64,000 bases of DNA from an uncultured Dehalococcoidia bacterium. GTDB taxonomy: Bacteria > Chloroflexota > Dehalococcoidia > Lucifugimonadales > UBA1123. Shown here one piece after another: positions 1 through 7,702 of this stretch. Location: assembly GCA_951812505.1 (NCBI GenBank), contig CATOSI010000003.1, positions 558,001 through 622,000 of the forward strand, in the 5' to 3' direction. The notes beneath the pieces are model-generated. The model did no database searches and was not told the DNA's origin. It saw only the letters and a list, made by a program, of their open reading frames with translations. The position numbers and the translations under genes were made by a program. How positions within the stretch are numbered: position 1 is the stretch's first letter; each line of letters opens with the position of its first letter.

Positions 1-1
1 G

Positions 2-355
2 CCGACCGTCGAGGGCTGGCACACGGGCCACGAGTGGATTGACGGCGGAACGCTCAACGAGCGAGTAAACTTCGCGGTCAACCAGTTCAACGATCTCTCC
101 GCCCCCGGCGTCCAGGACATAATCTCCAGGCTGTCCGAGAGCGGCACGCTCTCCCCGGACCAGCTCGTGGACCGCTGCCTGGAACTTGTCGGGCCGCTGG
201 AAGTGGGAGAGTACACGCGCACCGCGCTGTCGGCGTATGCGGACAGCGTCGGCGACGTTGATCTCGGCAGCGACGAGGCGCGCACGGAGAATGCGGGCAA
301 GGTTGGCCGTATGCTCCAGCTCATCGTCGCGTCCCGCGAGTACCAGTTCGCATAG
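2..355 (+). CDS. DUF1800 family protein, C-terminal part (truncated by window start)
   Basis: Frame 2 reads PTVEGWHTGHEWIDGGTLNERVNFAVNQFND...LIVASREYQFA*, matching the C-terminus of the complete DUF1800 protein at 38089..39501 (PSVEGWHTGPEWVTTASLVNRVNFAVQQF...MIVATREYQMA). Confidence 0.85.
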   Translation, partial: PTVEGWHTGHEWIDGGTLNERVNFAVNQFNDLSAPGVQDIISRLSESGTLSPDQLVDRCLELVGPLEVGEYTRTALSAYADSVGDVDLGSDEARTENAGKVGRMLQLIVASREYQFA

Positions 356-445
356 ATTTAACACGGGGGATTTCACCCTCACCATAGCCCTCTCCCATCG
401 AGGGAGAGGGGATTCCAAGAAAATTCTTGAGGAGGCAAGCCTAAA

Positions 446-1591
446 ATGGCAGGCAATGGAAACGGAAAAGACCCCGTCCTGGTAATAGTCCAGCTGTCCG
501 GCGGCAACGATTTCATGAACACCGTGATCCCATATACCAATCCGGTGTATTACGACAACCGCAAGCTTGTGTACGTCCCGCAGGAAGACGCTATCCCGAT
601 TGACGATACGCTGGCTTTCCATCCTGAGATGAGCGCCTTCAAGAACCTGTACGACCGCGGAATGGTCGGAATCGTGCAGGGCATCGGATATCCCAACTCC
701 AACCGCTCCCACTTCAGAGGCATGGACATCTGGCACACCTGCGAGCCCGATAAAGTCGAGACCATCGGATGGGTTGGCCGCACTCTGAAGGAGCTTGACC
801 CCGAGGGAGAAAACCCCTTGGCGGGCATCAACTTCGGCGTCGGACTGCCGCGAGCGATGGCCATGCCCGGTGTCCCGGTGACCAGCGTATCGAACCTGGA
901 CAACTACGGACTCATGACCGGCATCGAGGCGCAGGAACAGCGCGACCAGGCGCTGGACATCTTCAAGATGATGTACGGCCAGGCCATTGGGACCGGCCCC
1001 GTGATGGAGTACCTTTCCAGGACCGGACAGGACGTGCTGACCGGCGCGGACATTCTGAAGGCCGTTCCCGATCAGTACGAGTCCACGGTCGAGTACGCGG
1101 ACAATTCAATCGCGAAGAGTCTGCGCGACGTTGCCAGGGTACACACCTCGGACCTGGGCACGCGCATCTTCTATACGCAGCACGGCGGATACGACACCCA
1201 CGCCAACGAGCTCCCGACGCATCCCAAGCTGGTCGGCGATCTCTCGGGCGCCATCTATGACTTCTTCGCCGACCTCGAAGAGCACGACGCGGACGACAAC
1301 GTCGTCATGCTGGTGTTCACCGAGTTCGGTCGCCGGATGTACGACAACGGGTCCGGCACCGACCACGGGTCGGGAGGCGGCGCGTTCCTCGTCGGCAAGC
1401 CTGTCGAGGGCGGCCTCTATTCAGAGTACCCGTCGCTGGAGCGCAGCCAGTGGGCGAAGGGCGAAGACCTCGAACACACGATAGACTACCGCGGCATCTA
1501 CGGCACGCTGCTGGAACAGTGGCTCAGCGTCGAGGCCGCCCCGATAGTCAACGGACACTACGAACAGATAAACCCGTTCAAAGAAGGCTGA
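446..1591 (+). CDS. DUF1501 domain-containing protein
   Basis: 381 aa; VIVQLSGGNDFMNTVIPY..., FTEFGRRMYDNGSGTDHGSGG motif; follows DUF1800 as usual. Confidence 0.9.
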   Translation: MAGNGNGKDPVLVIVQLSGGNDFMNTVIPYTNPVYYDNRKLVYVPQEDAIPIDDTLAFHPEMSAFKNLYDRGMVGIVQGIGYPNSNRSHFRGMDIWHTCEPDKVETIGWVGRTLKELDPEGENPLAGINFGVGLPRAMAMPGVPVTSVSNLDNYGLMTGIEAQEQRDQALDIFKMMYGQAIGTGPVMEYLSRTGQDVLTGADILKAVPDQYESTVEYADNSIAKSLRDVARVHTSDLGTRIFYTQHGGYDTHANELPTHPKLVGDLSGAIYDFFADLEEHDADDNVVMLVFTEFGRRMYDNGSGTDHGSGGGAFLVGKPVEGGLYSEYPSLERSQWAKGEDLEHTIDYRGIYGTLLEQWLSVEAAPIVNGHYEQINPFKEG

Positions 1592-1771
1592 GCCTTCACC
1601 CTTATTGCGCTTACAGCGGTAAGTAAAATCCCTTCCCCCTTGATGGGGGAAGGTTAGGATGGGGGTGAACTGCAATTCACTCATTCATACTTCCGTGTGA
1701 ATCTGGAGCAAGCGCCCCTTCACCTGATAACTGAATACTGACAACTGAAAATCACCAACGAGGCAGTACAA

Positions 1772-2770
1772 ATGGCACGACCATACGCTCTACTCAGGTC
1801 CGGCTTTCCCTTCCACCTGACGATGGGACAGCGCAGGGTAACAACCAATCCGGTGGACATCGGTTTCGGTGGAGAGAATGTTTACGTCCTCACGCGGGGC
1901 GGTCTTGGAAATGACGTCAGGGTCATCAACTGGGACGACGAGAACCTCGGCAGGCGCGGAGAAGGTAACTTCACATGGCCCGCCGGCTTGCTGGTGGACG
2001 AGGAAGAGAACCTGTACGTCTCAGACGAAGCGAAGCACAACGTGACCGTCATGGACAAGGATGGAAACGTCCTGCAGACATGGGGTGAGCAGGGCTCCGA
2101 CGACGGCCAGCTCGACCGCCCGTCTTCGATGGAATTCGATCCAGACGGCAACATCCTGATTTCCGACACGATGAACCATCGCATACAGCGATTCACGCGC
2201 GACGGTCGGCATCTCCAGACCATCAGCGCCGGACAGGGCAGCGGCCCCGGCGAGATGAACATGCCCTGGGGCGTGGCCGCTGACGAAGAGGGCGCTGTGT
2301 ACGTGGCGGACTGGCGCAACGACCGCGTGCAGAAGTTCACGGCGGACGGCGAGTTCGTTCTCGAATTTGGTTCCTCCGGCGATGCGAAGGGACAGTTCAA
2401 CAGGCCGGCGTCGGTAGCAGTGGACGCCCACGGCGACATCTACGTCTCCGACTGGCTCAACGACCGGGTGCAGATGTTCAACCCGGAGGGACGCTACGTC
2501 GAGCAGTTCCTGGGCGACGCCAACCTGTCCATATCGGGCAGGCAGTACATTCTCGCCAATCCGACCACTCTGCGTCTGCGCGAGATGACCGACCTCGAGC
2601 CGACACGCCGACTGAGCGCGCCCGGCTCGGTGCGCGTGGACTCCGAGTTCCGCCTGTTCATCTGCGACTTCGGCCAGCACCGCATCCAGGTGTACAAGAA
2701 GGAGGCCTACGAACTCGGCGAGGACGAGATCCTGCCCCCAATGCGCAACCCCATCCTGTTCACGACGTAA
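1772..2770 (+). CDS. NHL repeat-containing beta-propeller protein
   Basis: Repeated NHL motifs (LDRPSSMEFDPDGNILISDTMNHRIQRFTRDG; FNRPASVAVDAHGDIYVSDWLNDRVQMF). Confidence 0.9.
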   Translation: MARPYALLRSGFPFHLTMGQRRVTTNPVDIGFGGENVYVLTRGGLGNDVRVINWDDENLGRRGEGNFTWPAGLLVDEEENLYVSDEAKHNVTVMDKDGNVLQTWGEQGSDDGQLDRPSSMEFDPDGNILISDTMNHRIQRFTRDGRHLQTISAGQGSGPGEMNMPWGVAADEEGAVYVADWRNDRVQKFTADGEFVLEFGSSGDAKGQFNRPASVAVDAHGDIYVSDWLNDRVQMFNPEGRYVEQFLGDANLSISGRQYILANPTTLRLREMTDLEPTRRLSAPGSVRVDSEFRLFICDFGQHRIQVYKKEAYELGEDEILPPMRNPILFTT

Positions 2771-2800
2771 GGCGACAGCTACATAGAAATCACGCTGAAG

Positions 2801-2832
2801 GGCGGGCTACTGAGGCCCGCTCTTTTTCGTCG
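2801..2832 (+). terminator. Rho-independent terminator after NHL gene
   Basis: GGGCGGGCTACTGAGGCCCGCTCTTTTTC: GCGGGC/GCCCGC stem then T-run. Confidence 0.75.
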
Positions 2833-2881
2833 TCTATGATGGATTGGTTGGAGATTCAGGGTGTCGGCCCGAAAAGATGTA

Positions 2882-3220
2882 TCAGGAAGTTTTGGTTATT
2901 TCCTTGGACAGGGTTCTCTTTATCCATTCGTTGATGCTCATGCCGTTTACCTTGGCCTCGACCGCCACTTGGCGATGCAGGTCCGACCCCAAACGCAGAT
3001 TCAGATTACCGGAGAATGGACGCCTGGGCTCGACGCTATCTTCCTCGCACCAGGCCAGATAGTCATCAATGGATACTCGGAACTCGCGTTTCAGTGACTC
3101 TACATCGGCGGCTTCAAACGTCACTATCGGGTATGGAGCCGCGTTGACGACCTCTCCATGAAGCATCTCCACAGAATCATCGTACTCAATCGTGGCAATG
3201 TATCCCTTGTACTCCATCAT
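2882..3220 (-). CDS. hicB: HicB-family antitoxin
   Basis: 112 aa; MMEYKGYIATIEYDDSVEMLHGEVV...LRLGSDLHRQVAVEAKVNGMSINEWIKRTL, HicB N-domain plus RHH-like C-terminus; ATGA overlap with upstream hicA. Confidence 0.85.
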   Translation of the reverse strand: MMEYKGYIATIEYDDSVEMLHGEVVNAAPYPIVTFEAADVESLKREFRVSIDDYLAWCEEDSVEPRRPFSGNLNLRLGSDLHRQVAVEAKVNGMSINEWIKRTLSKEITKTS

Positions 3221-3471
3221 GGTCGAACCCCTATTTGACTCAGGAATCTGGCAATCGCTCGAACCGTCGCTCTGCCGGTTTCGGACCGGGGATGAGGCCT
3301 GTGAACGGTAATCCGTTCACCTTCTTTACTCAATCCTACCCTTGACCCGGCTCGCTCTGACACTTCCACTCCCGCCGCCCTTAGCATGGACTCTATCTCA
3401 GCCCACCTGATATCGGATGGTGTCGGAGTCGCGAAGATGCGCTGAAGGGTGCGACGGTGCCTTGTTCTCAT
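3217..3471 (-). CDS. hicA: HicA-family toxin (ORF track start 3489; ATG at 3471 preferred)
   Basis: MRTRHRRTLQRIFATPTPSDIRWAEIESMLRAAGVEVSERAGSRVGLSKEGERITVHRPHP...; HicA fold, next to hicB. Confidence 0.85.
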   Translation of the reverse strand: MRTRHRRTLQRIFATPTPSDIRWAEIESMLRAAGVEVSERAGSRVGLSKEGERITVHRPHPRSETGRATVRAIARFLSQIGVRP

Positions 3472-3478
3472 ATGCGTA

Positions 3479-3503
3479 TATAGTACCACTAAGCGGTACT
3501 ATA
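3479..3503. promoter_or_regulatory. Inverted repeat TATAGTACC-ACTAAGC-GGTACTATA upstream of hicA
   Basis: Perfect 9-bp arms read directly, 8 nt upstream of the preferred hicA ATG. Confidence 0.6.
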
Positions 3504-3509
3504 AGCCAG

Positions 3510-3658
3510 GCATCCAGGTGTACAAGAAGGAAGCCTACGAATTCGGAGAGGACGAGATCCTGCCGCCGATGCGGAACCCCATTCTGTTCACGACGTATGC
3601 GACAGGGACATAAGACTGACGCGAAGGGCGGGCCACTGAGGTCCGCCCTTTTTCATCG
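3510..3658 (+). pseudogene. Duplicated 3' end plus terminator of the NHL gene (remnant)
   Basis: catccaggtgtacaagaaggaagcctacgaattcggagaggacgag...ttcacgacgta...gggcgggccactgaggtccgccctttttc parallels 2682..2832 almost base for base. Confidence 0.85.
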
Positions 3659-3676
3659 GATTAGATGACGGCCTGC

Positions 3677-4528
3677 TTAAAGATTGATAGTGTCGGCGTC
3701 CATGTAAACCGGAGCGTTGGATATGGTACGCAATGCTTCCAGTGAGGGATGGGAGAGCAGTACATCTATGCAATCCTCGCTGCCGCCCACATAGGTGCTG
3801 TCCAGGTCAATGTCCGTCGAAACGCACCATGTGCGGTCTTCAGGCCACCAGATGTTCGGGCCATCCAAGTCAGGTAAACCGGGGCGGACCACGAAAAATG
3901 ACTCAATCGCGGATAGCGGGCCAGTGTAGAGAATATATTCCCTTGCGACTCCTTTAATCCTCTGAGCCGCTTCTACCTCATTGGGTGGCGGAAAAGGGAT
4001 TCCGCCCGACGGCGACAGCATCGACATTCCGCCTGCCGAGAGAGACCCATAGCCATCCCATACGGCGAAGTAGCATCGGTCAGATGCGCCTGTGAAATCC
4101 GAGAGTAGCTTCACGAGTTCATTAGTATCATTCCAGTCCGTGTATCCATGCTCAGGGTCATGGACCCAGGGCTGCTCTTCGGTTCCGAACCCTGCCTTTG
4201 GGACGCTGATGCCCTCGAATGCCATCAGGGGATGAATTGTCTTGCCGCTCCACTCCGCTACCTGTGACCATCGAACAGGCTGGTAATCGCCGGCCTTCGC
4301 GGGGTGAAACAGTCGGGCGTACGCGGCGTATCCTCTGGGAACCAGGGACTCTACATATGCGAATCGTGTTCCGAGAGAATCTTCGATCCAACGTCCAGAA
4401 TCGACGTTTGGCAGAAAGTTCAATCCTTGGAGATGGAAATCTCGCTCGGTATAATTCAACTTGCCTGTTTCCCTGCGTGTAGAGAGTTCACATTGATGAC
4501 CTTGCTTCTTACAATTGCTGGCGTACAA
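3677..4528 (-). CDS. Hypothetical protein
   Basis: 283 aa ORF with coding-like composition; conserved-looking blocks (WPEDRTWCVSTDIDLDSTYVGGSEDCI). True start may be internal. Confidence 0.6.
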   Translation of the reverse strand: MYASNCKKQGHQCELSTRRETGKLNYTERDFHLQGLNFLPNVDSGRWIEDSLGTRFAYVESLVPRGYAAYARLFHPAKAGDYQPVRWSQVAEWSGKTIHPLMAFEGISVPKAGFGTEEQPWVHDPEHGYTDWNDTNELVKLLSDFTGASDRCYFAVWDGYGSLSAGGMSMLSPSGGIPFPPPNEVEAAQRIKGVAREYILYTGPLSAIESFFVVRPGLPDLDGPNIWWPEDRTWCVSTDIDLDSTYVGGSEDCIDVLLSHPSLEALRTISNAPVYMDADTINL

Positions 4529-4563
4529 TTATGGTATTCGTCATTTGAAAGGATAACAGACGG

Positions 4564-5352
4564 TTGGTAGCCCAAGAAACACAGAGAACAACCCACTCCG
4601 ACCGCTATCGCGTCGCGGCGATTGAGTTCGCCCGCAGAGTCACGGACGCCCTGGGAGACCAGGTTGACTCGATTGTGCTGTATGGCTCCGCCGCGCGTGG
4701 AGACGCCGGGCCCGAGAGCGATATAGATATCCTGCTCGTCGGCGACGACATTCGACGCATCAGAGATGCCACAAGCAAGATCGCGCGCGACCTTGACTAC
4801 GAGGGTGGGTTCACGTTCCTCATTTCGGCATTTGCAATCGAGCGTGATGAACTGCTTAAGCTCAGGCGGCTCGGTTCGCCTTTCGTCCGCAACGTTCTGA
4901 GGGACGGCCATATCCTGTATGACAACGATACATTTGCTGGGATACCCGATATGACAAACGGACCTTCGCAGGAATACATAGCCAGACAGTTGGAATCCGC
5001 TGACGAGGCTCTCGACGACGCTGAGTATCTGCTCCAGGGTGGACGCTACAAAGCCACGGCGAACCGCGCCTACTATGCGATGTTCCACGCCGCCATGGCC
5101 GCCTTGATGCAGTCAGATGGAGACCTGCCGAGAACTCATGGTGGTGTAACGAATCAGTTCGGGCTGTACTATGTCAGGACAGGGATCATTGATCCTGAAC
5201 TTGCTGAGACACTGCAAGACACTTATGAACGACGCCGACAGAGCGACTATGAGTTGTTCGTTTCCTTCACTGAGGACGAGATTCGCCAAGCCGTCCAGAA
5301 CGCGCGCGCCTTTGTGTCCGCGATAAGGAGCGCGCTCGATCTGTCGCGCTGA
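4564..5352 (+). CDS. Fused MNT nucleotidyltransferase-HEPN domain protein
   Basis: N-term LYGSAARGDAGPESDIDILLVG (GSx(n)SDxD NTase); C-term ANRAYYAMFHAAMAALM (HEPN Rx6H); TTG start. Confidence 0.85.
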   Translation: MVAQETQRTTHSDRYRVAAIEFARRVTDALGDQVDSIVLYGSAARGDAGPESDIDILLVGDDIRRIRDATSKIARDLDYEGGFTFLISAFAIERDELLKLRRLGSPFVRNVLRDGHILYDNDTFAGIPDMTNGPSQEYIARQLESADEALDDAEYLLQGGRYKATANRAYYAMFHAAMAALMQSDGDLPRTHGGVTNQFGLYYVRTGIIDPELAETLQDTYERRRQSDYELFVSFTEDEIRQAVQNARAFVSAIRSALDLSR

Positions 5353-5382
5353 GTCGGGCTCTGCCCATCGTCCCCACAGAGC

Positions 5383-5663
5383 CTTTTCAAAGTGTTCCTC
5401 GGTTTCTTATAGGACTACACACTCGTGCGCTGCATACGCTATAATACGAACACATAAACTAATTGTGGAGAGTGTCCAACGATGATTCTGAACCTTGACA
5501 TACATAAAGCTCCAGTTATATTGGCCGAATTTCGGAGGGGCGAAAATTTTCCCCGTAGCTAAACTCAGGTGTTCTCAGGCGGATCTCAGGTGTTCTAATC
5601 ACCTGTTGGTCACCAGTCAAGCCACCTGTTCCCACCTGTCGCTTTATAAATCAAAGTATATGA
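5383..5663 (+). repeat. Ladder element copy A (upstream of E1 alpha)
   Basis: TATAAT at 5440..5445; ATGATT at 5482; ladder CAGGTG/CAGGCG/CAGGTG - CACCTG/CACC/CACCTG/CACCTG at 5564..5639; TTTATAAATCAAAGTATATGA. Confidence 0.85.
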
Positions 5664-5898
5664 CCGGGCAAATCCGGCCGCAGAATGTGTTTAGCGCCGA
5701 CTGCGAAAAGGCACGGGGAGAGTTACGCCGCTTCATCAATACAATGCTGGACGATGAAGAGACTCCTACACCTCGTTTGACGGCTCTGAGGATGGTTGTT
5801 ACACTCGCGCCATAGCTGACTGGGACACCGAATCTACACTCCGAGGCGCCTGTCCCGGAGGCTTTACGCATACATTGAGACTTCCTATGGAGGGTATT

Positions 5899-6882
5899 AT
5901 GAGCGCCACCTATTCGGAACTGAACAAAGATTCGTTCCTGTGGATGTACAGGACGATGGTCACCATACGCAGATTCGAGGAACAGTCGAGGCGCGAGGCG
6001 GACGCGGGCAAGCTGCGCGGTATGCACTCGTCCATAGGCCAGGAGGCGGTGCCCACGGGCATCTGCGCTCACCTCCGCGACGACGACTATGTACTCGGCA
6101 CTCACCGCAGTCACCACCACTGCATCGCCAAGGGTGTTGACCTCAAGGAGATGATGGCCGAACTGCTGGGCAAGTCCACAGGCACCAACAAGGGCAAGGG
6201 CGGCACCATGCACATCGCCGACATCAACAAGGGGATGCTGGGTGCGAACGGCGTTGTCGGCTCCAACATCCCGGTCGCCACCGGCGTCGGTCTGAGCGCG
6301 AAAGTCAGGGGGACGGACCAGGTTAGCGTCGTCTTCTTCGGCGACGGCGCATCCAGCCAAGGCGTTCTGCACGAGTCCATGAACCTGGCGAGCATCTGGA
6401 GTCTGCCGGTGCTGTTCGTGTGCGAGAACAACCGCTACGCCGAGTCCACTCCGTTCGAGTTCACCGTCGCGGGAGCGTCGGTGGCCAATCGCGCGGCGGG
6501 CTACGACATGCCCGGCGTATCGGTGGACGGCCAGGATGTCATCGAGATGCACGAAGTTGCGCGCGAGGCCGTCGCGCGAGCGAGGCGGGGCGAGGGTCCG
6601 ACTCTGATCGAGGCGCAGACCTACCGCTACCAGGGACACTTCGGCGCCGACGACCCCCTCGGATACAGGACTCAGGAGGAAGAGGACTACTACGAAGCCA
6701 GGGACTGCATCGAGCGCATTACAAGGCATATCTTGGACAACGGCATCGCTAGCGAGTCGGAACTGGAATCGCTCGCAGAGCAGGCGGGGCAGGACGTCCT
6801 CGCCGCGACCGCCTTCGCCGACCAAAGCCCGTTCCCGGAGCCCGAAGAGCTGATGACTGACGTGTACGTAAAGTACGCCTAA
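5899..6882 (+). CDS. Thiamine pyrophosphate-dependent dehydrogenase E1 alpha (pyruvate/acetoin DH type)
   Basis: GDGASSQGVLHESMNLASIWSLPVLFVCENN TPP motif; RBS GGAGGG before ATG at 5899 (ORF track start 5875). Confidence 0.9.
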   Translation: MSATYSELNKDSFLWMYRTMVTIRRFEEQSRREADAGKLRGMHSSIGQEAVPTGICAHLRDDDYVLGTHRSHHHCIAKGVDLKEMMAELLGKSTGTNKGKGGTMHIADINKGMLGANGVVGSNIPVATGVGLSAKVRGTDQVSVVFFGDGASSQGVLHESMNLASIWSLPVLFVCENNRYAESTPFEFTVAGASVANRAAGYDMPGVSVDGQDVIEMHEVAREAVARARRGEGPTLIEAQTYRYQGHFGADDPLGYRTQEEEDYYEARDCIERITRHILDNGIASESELESLAEQAGQDVLAATAFADQSPFPEPEELMTDVYVKYA

Positions 6883-6891
6883 CGCTCCAAT

Positions 6892-7572
6892 ATGGCGAAG
6901 AACGACTTCATATTCGTTGATGAGTCAGGAGACACAGGCTACAAGCTAGATCCGGACACCGGAGAGTTGCTTAGCAGTCCTCACTATGCACTGGCGGCTT
7001 TGCACCTCACCGACGATAGCATCCGCGTGATCAACCGTCATGTAGCTGCGTTCCGTTTCTATACCGGATTCGATAGGGAACTGAAACTACCGGCTGAGAG
7101 GGAGGTGTTTAATAGGCTTTTGGGACCAGTCGGGGAAATGGCGTTCGGGGGACATGACATATTTGCTTCGATAGTGCACTTAGACAAGATGGAATACACA
7201 GGGCCTTACTTGAAAGCCGGGGGACAACGACCCCAGTCCGCGCGCTATTTCCGTAACCGAGTTCTGCGTTGCTTATTGGAAAGCCACTTCCAAAGCTATG
7301 GACTGGTTTCAGGAAGATACGAGTTAATTGTGGACCGCGTGGATATGAAACTGGCAGACATCGAGAATCTGCGCGCCTACCTTAGGAACAGTTATAATTT
7401 CCCTACGCCAAATTTCATAACCCATGCGTCTTCAATCTACGTTGAAGGATTGCAGGTAGTCCATCATATAGCCAACGGGTTCAAGAATGTCGTCTCAAGA
7501 GATGAGATCCCGGAAGCACTCTCATTTGTCAGAGATTGGGACATTACCGTAGAGCAGGAGATTCTTTCATAA
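6892..7572 (+). CDS. DUF3800 domain-containing protein
   Basis: N-terminal FIFVDESGDTGYK motif typical of DUF3800. Confidence 0.8.
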   Translation: MAKNDFIFVDESGDTGYKLDPDTGELLSSPHYALAALHLTDDSIRVINRHVAAFRFYTGFDRELKLPAEREVFNRLLGPVGEMAFGGHDIFASIVHLDKMEYTGPYLKAGGQRPQSARYFRNRVLRCLLESHFQSYGLVSGRYELIVDRVDMKLADIENLRAYLRNSYNFPTPNFITHASSIYVEGLQVVHHIANGFKNVVSRDEIPEALSFVRDWDITVEQEILS

Positions 7573-7576
7573 AGAA

Positions 7577-7622
7577 AAAGGCCAGGGTCGGCTCCCATTT
7601 CGCAGAGAACCCGCCTGGCCAA
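7577..7622. terminator. Hairpin GGCCAGG...CCTGGCC after DUF3800
   Basis: 7-bp GC-rich stem; T-run only when read on the minus strand (…CCTGGCCTTTTTCTTT). Confidence 0.45.
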
Positions 7623-7702
7623 ACTAACTAAGTGAATCCATTAATTTGTAGCATAATTACTCTCAAACAGTCAACAGCCTAGAGTTGACAAGGAGGAGCG
7701 CC

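Noticed and set aside
5482-5560. Short ORFs starting at ATGATT in ladder elements as leader peptides (e.g. MILNLDIHKAPVILAEFRRGENFPRS)
   Set aside because: Reading frames and peptides are not conserved among the four copies; no clear RBS. Element treated as non-coding.
5566-5639. CRISPR-like array in the ladder region
   Set aside because: Repeats are hexamers at 10-12 nt spacing with inverted halves; no 20+ nt repeats or spacers and no cas genes.
5644-6825. 393-aa minus-strand ORF opposite E1 alpha
   Set aside because: Shadow ORF of a well-supported gene in GC-rich DNA; low-complexity Val/Arg/His-rich translation, no motif.
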